Source: CAIOSQ01 sp044359885 (GTDB lineage Bacteria; Pseudomonadota; Alphaproteobacteria; CACIAM-22H2). Taken from it: DNA of 18,403 nucleotides. Made by a program: the position numbers and the translations under genes. This document shows positions 1 through 7,536 of the stretch, in pieces. Below the pieces are notes generated by a model, which was not told where the DNA came from, did no database searches, and saw only the letters and a program-made list of their open reading frames with translations. Within the stretch, counting starts at the first letter, position 1; each line of letters starts with the position of its first letter. The DNA is taken from the NCBI GenBank assembly GCA_044359885.1, contig JBIKLI010000040.1, forward strand, positions 1-18,403, written 5' to 3'.

Positions 1-706
1 CGATCCGCATCGATTCGCGGATCGCGTCGAGCACATGGTCGCCCTCGTCGCGCATATGGGTGGCGTACAGCGTTCCATGGGCGGCGGCGACCTCGGCGAG
101 TTCGATCACCTCGGCGGTCGGCGCATGTCGTGCCGGCGGATAGAACAGGCCGGTCGAGAAGCCGATCGCCCCGGCCTCCAGGCCTTCGTCGAGACGCCGT
201 CGCATGATCGCGATCTCGGCCGGCGTCGCGGGACGGTCGAAGCGGTCCATCGCCCCCGCGCGCAGGGTGGCGTGGCCGACCATGGCGGCGATGTTCGTCG
301 CCGGCGGCGCCGCTTCGATCGCCGCCATATAATCGGCGAAACGGGCAAACCGATAATCCCCGCGGTCGCCCAGCAGGTCGAGCGGCGGGGGCGGGGGACC
401 GGCCAGCGTGAGCGGCGCGAGGCTGACGCCGCAGTTTCCCGCGATCACGGTGGTCACGCCCTGGCTGACCTTCATCGCCATGTCGGGGGTCCCGAAGACG
501 ATGTTGTCGTCATGCGTGTGCGCGTCGATGAAACCGGGGGCGACGCATCGCCCGGCGGCGTCGATCCGGGCTCCGGCCACTGCATGCGCAAGGTCGCCGA
601 TCGCAGCGATACGGTCGCCGGCGATGCCGATATCCGCGCGCCGGCGCGGCGCCCCCGTCCCGTCGACGACGTCGCCACCGAGGATCACGCTGTCGAATCT
701 TTCCAT
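1..706 (-). CDS. N-acyl-D-amino-acid deacylase (D-aminoacylase), C-terminus outside window
   Basis: Amidohydrolase-superfamily enzyme expected to hydrolyse N-acyl-D-amino acids (or a related N-acyl/hydantoin-like substrate) in the cytoplasm. The visible 235 residues start with the usual beta-strand MERFDSVILGG followed by DVVDGTG. The metal-site motif DAHTH gives His63 and His65. AGNCG follows with Cys92, the bridging metal-ligand position of D-aminoacylases. Further on are GFSTGLFYPP and THMRDEGD with His217. These motifs in this order are characteristic of the D-aminoacylase family, usually about 480-500 residues, so roughly half is seen. The frame runs open to the window edge. ATG at 706 was chosen because GGAG lies about 8 nt upstream and the protein then begins like the family; an in-frame ATG 28 codons upstream is less likely. 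It is divergent from the arsenic operon and on the same strand as the peptide ABC importer. The family call is firm; the exact substrate is not. Confidence 0.88.
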   Translation of the reverse strand, partial: MERFDSVILGGDVVDGTGAPRRRADIGIAGDRIAAIGDLAHAVAGARIDAAGRCVAPGFIDAHTHDDNIVFGTPDMAMKVSQGVTTVIAGNCGVSLAPLTLAGPPPPPLDLLGDRGDYRFARFADYMAAIEAAPPATNIAAMVGHATLRAGAMDRFDRPATPAEIAIMRRRLDEGLEAGAIGFSTGLFYPPARHAPTAEVIELAEVAAAHGTLYATHMRDEGDHVLDAIRESMRI

Positions 707-817
707 GGCCACCGCTCCGCCGACAATCCAAGGCGCGATCGCGCGTGCCGGATCGCCCAGGGGGAATATGCCGACGGCGCGGTCCTTCATGTCACGAAAA
801 CTTCTCTCGCCCGGCCC

Positions 818-843
818 CATGTTTCCATTTAACTGGAAGCATG
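818..843. promoter_or_regulatory. 26-bp inverted repeat, probable ArsR operator
   Basis: Half-sites CATG-n-TTCCA and TGGAA-n-CATG flank a 6-bp AT-rich centre (TTTAAC), so 11 of 13 positions per arm are symmetric. The repeat covers the SD (GGAAG, 835-839) and the first ATG of the arsR-arsC gene. Binding of an ArsR dimer here would block transcription or translation initiation of the arsenic operon. It lies about 110 bp upstream of the divergent deacylase start. The symmetry is read directly; operator function is inferred from its position and the ArsR domain. Confidence 0.6.
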
Positions 844-846
844 GAT

Positions 847-1674
847 ATGCGATCGGCAAGCGACGCGTTCGCGGCGCTCGGACAGCCCACCCGGCTCAAC
901 GCCGTCACCACCCTTGTCGCCGCCGGCCCGGCGGGTCTGCCGGCCGGCGAGATCGCCCAACGCCTCGGCATTCCGGCCTCAACCCTGTCCTTCCATCTCA
1001 AGGCGCTCGAGGGGGCAGGCCTCGTGGAGATCCGCCGCGACGGCCGCAACCTGATCCATGCGGCGCGGACCGGCGCGATGCGCGAGCTGGCGCGGTTCCT
1101 GGTCCGTGACCTGGGCTCCTCCGACGACGTGGCCCCCGGCGGCTCCGGCGCTCCCGCGTTCAGCGTCCTGTTTCTGTGCACGCGCAACTCGGCCCGGTCG
1201 ATCATGGCCGAGGCGATCCTGCGCGACATCGGGCGCGGTCGCTTCGCCGCCCACTCTGCCGGCACCGAGCCCGCCGCCGACGGGCCGATGCCCGAGATCG
1301 TCGCGTTGCTGCGCGGCCTGGGACACGACGTCTCGCGGCTGCGTTCGAAGCACTGGACCGAGTTCGCCGGGGATTCCACCCCGCGGATCGATTTCGTCAT
1401 CGCCCTTTGCGACATCGTCGCCGGCCAGACCTGCCCCGAATTCGCCGGCGTCCGGGCAAGCGCCGCATGGCCCCTGCCGGATCCGGCGAAATTCTCCGGT
1501 GCCACGGCCGAGCGCGCGACGCTGCTCAACGAACTCTATGCCGGCCTGCGCCGCCGGCTCGAGATCTTCGTCGCCTTGCCGCTGGCCTCGCTCGAACGCC
1601 TCGCGCTCGAATTCCGGATCGGCGAACTCGCCGATCCGCATGCACGTCCGGATCCGGGCGGGAGGCGGCGTTGA
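847..1674 (+). CDS. ArsR-ArsC fusion: HTH repressor joined to LMW-phosphatase-type arsenate reductase
   Basis: Predicted bifunctional arsenic regulator and arsenate reductase, 275 residues. Residues about 5-88 form an ArsR winged helix: ALGQPTRL, GEIAQRLG, the recognition helix around STLSFHLKALE and the wing RRDGRNLI. Residues about 105-255 form a low-molecular-weight phosphatase/ArsC domain with P-loop CTRNSARS (Cys111, Arg117), CDIVAGQTCPEF (Cys188, Cys196) and the general-acid loop PDPAKFSG (Asp212). The three cysteines are spaced like the nucleophile and two resolving cysteines of thioredoxin-coupled arsenate reductases. The ArsR half has no cysteine, although related stand-alone ArsR proteins usually end in a vicinal Cys pair. 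ATG at 847 is preferred because GGAAG (835-839) is 7 nt upstream; ATG at 841 in the same frame would leave a 1-nt spacer. First gene of the arsenic operon, overlapping the next by 4 nt (TTGA). Confidence 0.88.
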   Translation: MRSASDAFAALGQPTRLNAVTTLVAAGPAGLPAGEIAQRLGIPASTLSFHLKALEGAGLVEIRRDGRNLIHAARTGAMRELARFLVRDLGSSDDVAPGGSGAPAFSVLFLCTRNSARSIMAEAILRDIGRGRFAAHSAGTEPAADGPMPEIVALLRGLGHDVSRLRSKHWTEFAGDSTPRIDFVIALCDIVAGQTCPEFAGVRASAAWPLPDPAKFSGATAERATLLNELYAGLRRRLEIFVALPLASLERLALEFRIGELADPHARPDPGGRRR

Positions 1675-2717
1675 GGGTCGGCATCAACGGTGCAGGGCGG
1701 ATCGGCCGGCTGGCGCTGCGTGCCGCGCTCGGTGGCGCGGCGCGGCCCGCTGACGATCCCCGCCGCGGGAACCGGCTGGACATCGTCCATGTCAACGAGG
1801 TCTCGGGCGGCAGCGAGGCCTGCGCGCATCTTCTCGCCTTCGACAGCGTCCAGGGGCCGTGGCGCGAGGCTGATGCGGCCGCCGATGGGCCCGAGGCGCT
1901 GCGGGTCGCGGGCCGACGGATCGGCTTTTCCGCGCATCCTCGCCCGGCCGAGATCCCCTGGGGCGATCTCGGCGTCGACATGGTGCTGGAATGCACCGGG
2001 CGTTTCCTGACGCCCGAAAGCTTGCGCGGGCATCTGGCGCGCGGCGCGCGGCGCGTCGTCGCGGCGGCGCCGGTCAAGCATGCCGAGGCGCTCAACGTCG
2101 TCGTCGGCGTCAACGACGGACTCTACGATCCCGGCCGGCACCGGATCGTGACGGCGGCGTCCTGCACGACCAACTGCCTTGCACCGGTGGTCAAGGTCGT
2201 GCACGAGGCCTTCGGCATACGCCACGGCCAGATCACCACGATCCACGCCCCCACCAACACCAATGTCGTCGTCGACGCGCCGCATCGCGATCTCCGCCGG
2301 GCACGCAGCGCGATGCTGTCGCTGCAGCCCACCACGACCGGCAGCGCGACGGCGATCGGGCTGATCTATCCCGAACTGGCGGGAAAGCTGGACGGTCACG
2401 CCGTGCGCGCACCGATCCTCAACGCCAGCCTGACCGACTGCGTGTTCGAGCTCGCCAGGCCGGCGAGCGCCGCGGCGGCGAACGCACGCTTCGCCGAGGC
2501 CGCCGCGGGCGCGCTCGCCGGCATCCTCGGCATCGAAACCCGTCCGCTGGTCTCCTGCGACTATGCCGGCGACACGCGCAGCGCGGTGGTCGACGCCGCC
2601 TCCACGCTGGTGACCGACGGCACGTTGCTCAAGGTCTACGCCTGGTACGACAACGAGATGGGCTATGCCTGCCGGATGGTCGACCTCGCCTGCCTCCTGG
2701 AGCGCGCGGAGAAGTGA
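1671..2717 (+). CDS. ArsJ-associated glyceraldehyde-3-phosphate dehydrogenase
   Basis: GAPDH-family enzyme, 348 residues, expected to use arsenate in place of phosphate and so make 1-arseno-3-phosphoglycerate for export by the adjacent ArsJ. The N-terminal Rossmann motif is VGINGAGRIGR. The catalytic motif SCTTNC places the nucleophile at Cys165, and the activating His192 lies in TTIHAPTNTN, 27 residues on, the same spacing as in classical GAPDH. LQPTTTGSATAIG, ELAGKLDG and the C-terminal WYDNEMGYA are also family motifs. The start is TTG at 1671, inside the stop of arsR-arsC (TTGA), with a strong SD (GGGAGG) ending 5 nt upstream. The stop overlaps the arsJ start (GTGA). Because it sits between arsR and arsJ it is assigned to arsenate detoxification, not central glycolysis. 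NAD versus NADP preference cannot be told. Confidence 0.9.
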   Translation: MRVGINGAGRIGRLALRAALGGAARPADDPRRGNRLDIVHVNEVSGGSEACAHLLAFDSVQGPWREADAAADGPEALRVAGRRIGFSAHPRPAEIPWGDLGVDMVLECTGRFLTPESLRGHLARGARRVVAAAPVKHAEALNVVVGVNDGLYDPGRHRIVTAASCTTNCLAPVVKVVHEAFGIRHGQITTIHAPTNTNVVVDAPHRDLRRARSAMLSLQPTTTGSATAIGLIYPELAGKLDGHAVRAPILNASLTDCVFELARPASAAAANARFAEAAAGALAGILGIETRPLVSCDYAGDTRSAVVDAASTLVTDGTLLKVYAWYDNEMGYACRMVDLACLLERAEK

Positions 2718-3940
2718 CCACCGGCGCGGGAACCCGCGACTACCTGGTCGTGACCGGCGCCTATGTCGGCTTCACGCTCAGCGACGGCGCCCTGCGCATG
2801 CTGGTGCTTCTGCATTTCGCCGCCGCCGGCATGCCGACCGCGGCGATCGCCCTGCTGTTCCTGCTCTACGAGGGGGCCGGGATCGTCGCCAATCTCGCCG
2901 GCGGCTGGCTGGGGGCACGCTTCGGCCTGCCCCGCCTGCTGATCGCCGGCCTCGGATTGCAGATCTTCGGCCTGCTCGCGCTGTCCGCGCTGCCGCCGGA
3001 GATCGGGATCGGCGGATCGATCGTCTGGGTCGCCGCCGCGCAAGGCCTGTGCGGGATCGCGAAGGATCTCGCCAAGACGGCCGGCAAGACGGCGGTCCGT
3101 GCGTCCGCTGGTGCCGCGCCCGGCCGATTGATGCGTCTCGTCGCGTGGTTCACCGGAGCGAAGAACGTGGCCAAGGGAACTGGCTTCTTCCTGGGCGCAG
3201 GCTTGCTCGATGCCGCCGGCTTCGCCCCGGCCCTTTGGATCCTCGCCGCGATGCTGGCGCTGCCGCTGGGCCTTGCGGCATCCGGCCTGCCTCCCCTGCT
3301 CGGCAAGTCGCGCGCCGCACGCAGCGTCAAGGCGCTGCTGTCGCGCGATGCCGCGGTCAACCGGCTGGCGGCGGCACGCGTCTTCCTGTTCGCCGCGCGG
3401 GACGCGTGGTTCGTCATCGGTCTGCCGATCCATCTCCAGTCCGCGGGCTGGAGCATGGCCTCCATCGGCGGCTGGCTCGCGGCCTGGACGATCGGCTATG
3501 GCGCGGCCCAGGCGGCGGTGCCCGCGCTGCTGCCACGCAGCCCGGACGGGCTCGCGCAGGAAGTCCGGGCGGCGAAGCTGCTCGCGACGGCGATCGCGAC
3601 GGTGCCCGCTTCGATGGCGATGGCGCTCGCGGCGGGCGTCGCGCCCGATGCCGTGCTCGCCACCGGACTGGTCCTCTTCGGCCTCGTCCTCGCCGCCAAC
3701 GCGACCGTCCATTCCTATCTGATCCTCGCCTATGCCGGGCGCGAAGCGGCGTCGGAGGATGTCGGCTTCTATTATGCCGCCAACGCCGCCGGCCGGCTGG
3801 TCGGGATCGTGCTGTCAGGGATCCTGTCGGCGATTGGCGGCATCGCCGCGTGCCTCTGGGGATCGGCGGCGCTGCTCGCCGTCTGCGCGGCGCTCACCCT
3901 CGCCCTGCCCGCCGCACGGGCGGCCCAGGCTGGCCGCTAG
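2714..3940 (+). CDS. arsJ: Organoarsenical efflux MFS transporter ArsJ
   Basis: Inner-membrane major-facilitator permease of 408 residues with about 10-12 hydrophobic segments. ArsJ exports 1-arseno-3-phosphoglycerate, which falls apart outside the cell to arsenate and 3-phosphoglycerate, giving arsenate resistance together with GAPDH. Family marks include the early segment VTGAYVGFTLSDGALRMLV, LLFLLYEGAG, the central GLCGIAKDLAKTAGKTAV, and the TGAKNVAKGTGFFLG loop, together with a late YYAANAAGRLVG segment. The start is GTG at 2714, overlapping the GAPDH stop as GTGA; GGAG lies just upstream, suggesting translational coupling. The pairing with GAPDH supports the specific call over a generic MFS protein. 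It probably shares the arsR promoter and operator. Confidence 0.92.
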   Translation: MTTGAGTRDYLVVTGAYVGFTLSDGALRMLVLLHFAAAGMPTAAIALLFLLYEGAGIVANLAGGWLGARFGLPRLLIAGLGLQIFGLLALSALPPEIGIGGSIVWVAAAQGLCGIAKDLAKTAGKTAVRASAGAAPGRLMRLVAWFTGAKNVAKGTGFFLGAGLLDAAGFAPALWILAAMLALPLGLAASGLPPLLGKSRAARSVKALLSRDAAVNRLAAARVFLFAARDAWFVIGLPIHLQSAGWSMASIGGWLAAWTIGYGAAQAAVPALLPRSPDGLAQEVRAAKLLATAIATVPASMAMALAAGVAPDAVLATGLVLFGLVLAANATVHSYLILAYAGREAASEDVGFYYAANAAGRLVGIVLSGILSAIGGIAACLWGSAALLAVCAALTLALPAARAAQAGR

Positions 3941-3982
3941 AGCCGCTTGCCGGCGGCGGTGCGGACCGCGAGGATGGACGCC

Positions 3983-5002
3983 ATGAAGCTTTCCGTCCTC
4001 GACCAGTCGCCGATCCGGGCCGGCGGCACGCCCGGCGACGCGATCCGCGAGACCATCGAACTCGCGCGGCATTGCGACACGCTCGGCTATCATCGCTACT
4101 GGGTCGCCGAGCACCATGCCTCAGACGGGCTCGCCGGCACCGCGCCCGAGATCCTGATCACGCGCATCGCCGCGGAAACGCGGCATCTGCGGGTCGGCTC
4201 GGGGGGCGTGATGCTGTCGCATTACTCGGCGCTCAAGGTCGCCGAACAGTTCCGGGTGCTCGAGGCGCTCTACCCCGGCCGCATCGATCTGGGGCTGGGC
4301 CGCGCGCCGGGGTCCGACGGGCGCACGGCGACGGCCTTGCAGACCGGGCCCTATGCCCATGGCATCGAGCAGTTTCCCCACCGGGTCGCCGACCTGATCG
4401 ACTGGCTGTCGGGAAGCCTGCCGATCGACCATCCTTTCGCGGCGATCAAGGCGCAACCGGCCGGTCCGACCATCCCCGAGCTCTGGATGCTCGGCTCCTC
4501 CGGCGAAAGCGCGCGATTTGCGGCGCATTTCGGCCTCGCCTTCAGCCATGCGCACTTCATCGCCGCACAGGGCGGGCTGGAGGCGATGGAGTTCTACCGC
4601 ACGCATTTCCGCCCCTCGGCGCAGCTTGCGGCACCTGCGGGATCGATCGGCGTCTTCGTGCTGGTCGCCGACACGGAAGCCGAAGCCCAGCGCCTCGCCC
4701 TCTCGCGCGACCTCTGGCGGCTGCGCCTCGAGCGCGGCGAGCTCGGCCCCATTCCGACCGTCGACGAGGCGCTGGCCTACCCCTACTCCGACACCGAGCG
4801 CGCGATCGTCGCGCGCAACCGCCGGCGTCAGATCGTCGGCGCGCCGGAGCAGGTCCGCGCGAAACTGGGCGATCTGCTCGTGGCCTATGGCGTCGACGAG
4901 GCGGTCGTCGTGTCGATCTGCCACGACTCCCGGGCGCGGCGACGCTCATACGAGCTGCTCGCGCAAGCCTGCGCCCTGGCGCCGCGGCGCGAAGCCGCGT
5001 GA
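3983..5002 (+). CDS. LLM-class flavin-dependent oxidoreductase (luciferase-like monooxygenase)
   Basis: Luciferase-like TIM-barrel enzyme of 339 residues that would use reduced FMN and O2 to oxidise an unknown small molecule. It belongs to the single-component-like LLM group often annotated MsnO8-type: the opening MKLSVLDQSPI, then RYWVAEHHA, GSGGVMLSHYSALKVAEQF, the LGLGRAPGSD loop and LWMLGSSGESARFAAHFGL are typical. ATG at 3983 is chosen because AGGA (3971-3974) is 8 nt upstream and the protein then begins exactly at the first barrel strand; upstream in-frame starts at 3974 and 3947 give non-family extensions. It follows arsJ after 42 nt on the same strand with no visible terminator, so co-expression with the arsenic genes is plausible. 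A role in organoarsenical or other metabolism is unknown. The stop lies 4 bp from the convergent ABC ATPase stop. Confidence 0.85.
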   Translation: MKLSVLDQSPIRAGGTPGDAIRETIELARHCDTLGYHRYWVAEHHASDGLAGTAPEILITRIAAETRHLRVGSGGVMLSHYSALKVAEQFRVLEALYPGRIDLGLGRAPGSDGRTATALQTGPYAHGIEQFPHRVADLIDWLSGSLPIDHPFAAIKAQPAGPTIPELWMLGSSGESARFAAHFGLAFSHAHFIAAQGGLEAMEFYRTHFRPSAQLAAPAGSIGVFVLVADTEAEAQRLALSRDLWRLRLERGELGPIPTVDEALAYPYSDTERAIVARNRRRQIVGAPEQVRAKLGDLLVAYGVDEAVVVSICHDSRARRRSYELLAQACALAPRREAA

Positions 5003-5006
5003 GCCA

Positions 5007-6629
5007 TCAGCCGCGCGCGAAGCGATAGCCGCGCCCCGGTGCCGCCGCGATCAGCTCGCGCGTGTATTCGTGCGCGGGGGCCCCGAAGATTCGGGCCGTC
5101 GGCCCCTCCTCCACCACCCGGCCGCGGTGCATGACCGCGACGCGGTCGCAGACCTGGGCCGCCACGCGCAGGTCGTGGGTGATGAAGAGCATCGCCAGAT
5201 CGAGCCGGCGGCGGATCTGATCGAGCAGTTCGAGCACCTGGGCCTGGACCGAGACGTCGAGCGCCGAGACGGCCTCGTCCGCGATCAGCAGTTCGGGCTC
5301 CATGGCCAGCGCGCGTGCGATGCAGATGCGCTGGCGCTGGCCGCCGGAGAACTCATGCGGATAACGGTCCAGCGCCGCGGGATCGAGCTTGACCGTCTCC
5401 ATCAGCCGGCGCGCCCGGTCCAGCGCCTCGGCGCGCGGCACGCCGTAGTTCATGGGGCCCTCGACGATCGAGGCGCCGACGCGCCGGCGCGGATTGAGCG
5501 ACCGGTACGGATCCTGGAACACGATCTGGACGCGCCTGCGATGCGGGCGCAGGCGAAACCGGCCGAGCCGGCCGATCTCGTCGCCATCGAGATGGATCGT
5601 GCCCGCAGTCGGATCGATCAGCCGCGCGATGCACCGCGCGACGGTCGACTTTCCCGACCCCGACTCGCCGACGACGCCCAGCGTCTCGCCCCGCCGCACC
5701 GCGAGCGTGACGTCGGCCGCGGCCTCGACGGTGCGTACCGGCTGCAGGAAGCCGCCGCTGCGATAGACCTTGCCGAGCCCGTTCGTGCGCAGGACCGGTG
5801 GTCCGTCGCGCGGCGCGGCGCGCTGGCGCGGTTCCATCGCCGGCACCGCCGCGACCAGCATCCGGGTATAGGGATGCTGCGGATCGCCGAGGATGCGGTC
5901 GGCGGGACCGACCTCCACCAGCCGGCCCTGCTGCAGCACGGCGACACGGTCGGCGATCTCGGCGACGACGCCGAAATCGTGGGTGATGAACAGTACGCCG
6001 GTGCCCCGCTGGCGCTGAAGGTCTCGGATCAGCGACAGGATCTGCGCCTGGGTCGTGACGTCGAGGGCCGTCGTCGGCTCGTCCGCGATCAGCAACGGCG
6101 GCTCCAGGATCAGCGCCATGGCGATCATGATCCGCTGGCGCTGCCCCCCGGAAAGCTGATGCGGATAGGCGTCGATCATGCGAGCCGGATCGGGCAGCCG
6201 CACCTGCGCCATGATTTCCAGGATCTTCGCGCGGCGGCGCACGGGATCCAGATCGGTATGCTCGCGCAGCACCTCGTCGATCTGGCGACCGCAGGTCATG
6301 ACCGGATTGAGCGCGGTCATCGGCTCCTGGAAGATCATCGACATGCGTGTGCAGCGCAGGGCACGCAGCCGCCCGGGGGACGCTCCGACCACGTCCTCGC
6401 CCTGGAGCCGGATCGCACCGGCCTCGACGGCAAGCGCGCGCGGCAGCAGGCCGAGGATCCCATGCGCGATCACAGACTTGCCCGAACCGGACTCGCCGAC
6501 CAGGCAGACGATCTCGCCCGCCCCGACGGTCAGGTCGACGTCGTCGACCGCACGGTCGCGGTCGGCCCCGGCAGGCAGCCTGACGGCGAGACCGGAGATC
6601 TCGAGGACGGGAACGGGGACGCCGGACAT
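5007..6629 (-). CDS. Peptide-type ABC importer ATPase with two fused nucleotide-binding domains (DppD-DppF type)
   Basis: Cytoplasmic ATPase of 540 residues that powers a family-5 (dipeptide/oligopeptide/nickel type) importer. It contains two complete ABC units. NBD1 has Walker A GESGSGKS at 45-52, then LSGGQRQR and LLIADEPTTALD. NBD2, from about residue 275, has a second GESGSGKS, FSGGQRQR and LLIADEAVSALD, where the usual DEPVSALD Pro is Ala. HPYTR after NBD1 and the matching HEYTR at the C-terminus mark the oligopeptide-type C-terminal region of each half. One polypeptide therefore replaces separate D and F subunits, a common arrangement in alphaproteobacteria. Its ATG lies 4 bp after the permease stop, without a strong SD, suggesting translational coupling. 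It is the last gene of the operon and converges on the LLM oxidoreductase gene. Confidence 0.93.
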   Translation of the reverse strand: MSGVPVPVLEISGLAVRLPAGADRDRAVDDVDLTVGAGEIVCLVGESGSGKSVIAHGILGLLPRALAVEAGAIRLQGEDVVGASPGRLRALRCTRMSMIFQEPMTALNPVMTCGRQIDEVLREHTDLDPVRRRAKILEIMAQVRLPDPARMIDAYPHQLSGGQRQRIMIAMALILEPPLLIADEPTTALDVTTQAQILSLIRDLQRQRGTGVLFITHDFGVVAEIADRVAVLQQGRLVEVGPADRILGDPQHPYTRMLVAAVPAMEPRQRAAPRDGPPVLRTNGLGKVYRSGGFLQPVRTVEAAADVTLAVRRGETLGVVGESGSGKSTVARCIARLIDPTAGTIHLDGDEIGRLGRFRLRPHRRRVQIVFQDPYRSLNPRRRVGASIVEGPMNYGVPRAEALDRARRLMETVKLDPAALDRYPHEFSGGQRQRICIARALAMEPELLIADEAVSALDVSVQAQVLELLDQIRRRLDLAMLFITHDLRVAAQVCDRVAVMHRGRVVEEGPTARIFGAPAHEYTRELIAAAPGRGYRFARG

Positions 6630-6633
6630 GACG

Positions 6634-7536
6634 CTACACGCGCTTGCTCATGCGCGGATCGAGCGTGTCGCGCAGGCCGTCGCCGAGCACGTTCACCGCC
6701 AGAACCGTGAGCGCGAGGAAGATCCCCGGGAACAGGATGTTGTGCGGGGCGACGCGGAACAGCGTGCGCCCCTCGGCCATGATGTTCCCCCAACTCGGGG
6801 TCTGCGGCGGGATGCCGATGCCCAGAAAGGACAGGATCGCCTCCACCAGCATCGCCGAGGCGCAGATATAGGTACCCTGCACGATCAGCGGCGCGATCGT
6901 GTTCGGCAGCACATGGCGCAGCAGGATCAGCGGTGTGGGCGTGCCGACCGAGATCGCCGCCTCGACATAGGGCTCCTCGCGGATGCTCAGCACGACCGAA
7001 CGCACGAGCCGGACCACGCGCGGGATCTCGGGAACGACGATGGCGAGGATGACGGCGAACACGATGCCGCCCCACAGCCCCGATCGCCATGCGGCGACCA
7101 GCCCGATGGCGAGCAGAATCCCGGGTATCGCCATCAGACCGTCCATCAGGCGCATCACGATCGCGTCGAGCCAGCGGAAATAGCCGGCGACCAGCCCGAT
7201 CGCGAGCCCGACGGCGATCGCGATCGCAGCGACCGAGAGCCCCACAAGCAGCGACACCCGCGCGCCGTAGATCACGCGGCTGTAGACGTCGCGGCCGAGG
7301 CTGTCGGTCCCCATGAGCGGCACCATCGCCACGCGGGCGCCGCTGGCGTCGCGGGTCATGCACTCGACGCCGGGTGCGCGGTTGCGGCAGCCCGGATCGA
7401 TGCGCACCGGATCGACGGTCCCGAGCAGCGGCGCCGCGAGCGCGACGAACAGCATGGCCAGCATGACCGCGGCGCCGAAGATCACGCCCTTGCTGCGGAC
7501 GGCCCGCCCCAGGGCGCCGTGGCGCGGCGCGCTCAA
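6634..7536 (-). CDS. Peptide-type ABC importer permease, DppC family
   Basis: Inner-membrane permease of 300 residues, the C-type subunit that pairs with the B-type subunit encoded just upstream. It has an N-terminal membrane segment (FGAAVMLAMLFVALAAPLL), a periplasmic loop containing two Cys (GCRNRAPGVECMTRD), then MGTDSLGRDVYSRVIYGARVS, the classic DppC/OppC motif. Five further hydrophobic segments follow, and the EAA-like cytoplasmic loop is YVEAAISVGTPTPLILLRHVLPN. SFLGIGIPPQTPSWGNI near the end is a family hallmark. The start is TTG at 7536, overlapping the upstream stop as TTGA, with GAGG about 8 nt before it. Transported solute cannot be told from the permease. Confidence 0.92.
   Translation of the reverse strand: MSAPRHGALGRAVRSKGVIFGAAVMLAMLFVALAAPLLGTVDPVRIDPGCRNRAPGVECMTRDASGARVAMVPLMGTDSLGRDVYSRVIYGARVSLLVGLSVAAIAIAVGLAIGLVAGYFRWLDAIVMRLMDGLMAIPGILLAIGLVAAWRSGLWGGIVFAVILAIVVPEIPRVVRLVRSVVLSIREEPYVEAAISVGTPTPLILLRHVLPNTIAPLIVQGTYICASAMLVEAILSFLGIGIPPQTPSWGNIMAEGRTLFRVAPHNILFPGIFLALTVLAVNVLGDGLRDTLDPRMSKRV

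Noticed and set aside
1176..1670. In-frame upstream extension of the GAPDH frame
   Set aside because: It overlaps the ArsC domain and is Arg-rich; the TTG at 1671 with GGGAGG starts exactly at the GAPDH N-terminal strand.
2665..5028. Long open frame (787 codons) on the plus strand in another frame over arsJ and the LLM gene
   Set aside because: Arg/Ala/Pro-rich shadow; the overlapping frames give clear ArsJ and LLM proteins.
4518..6710. Long plus-strand open frame reaching from the LLM gene into the ABC ATPase gene
   Set aside because: Crosses a convergent gene junction and has no recognisable domain.
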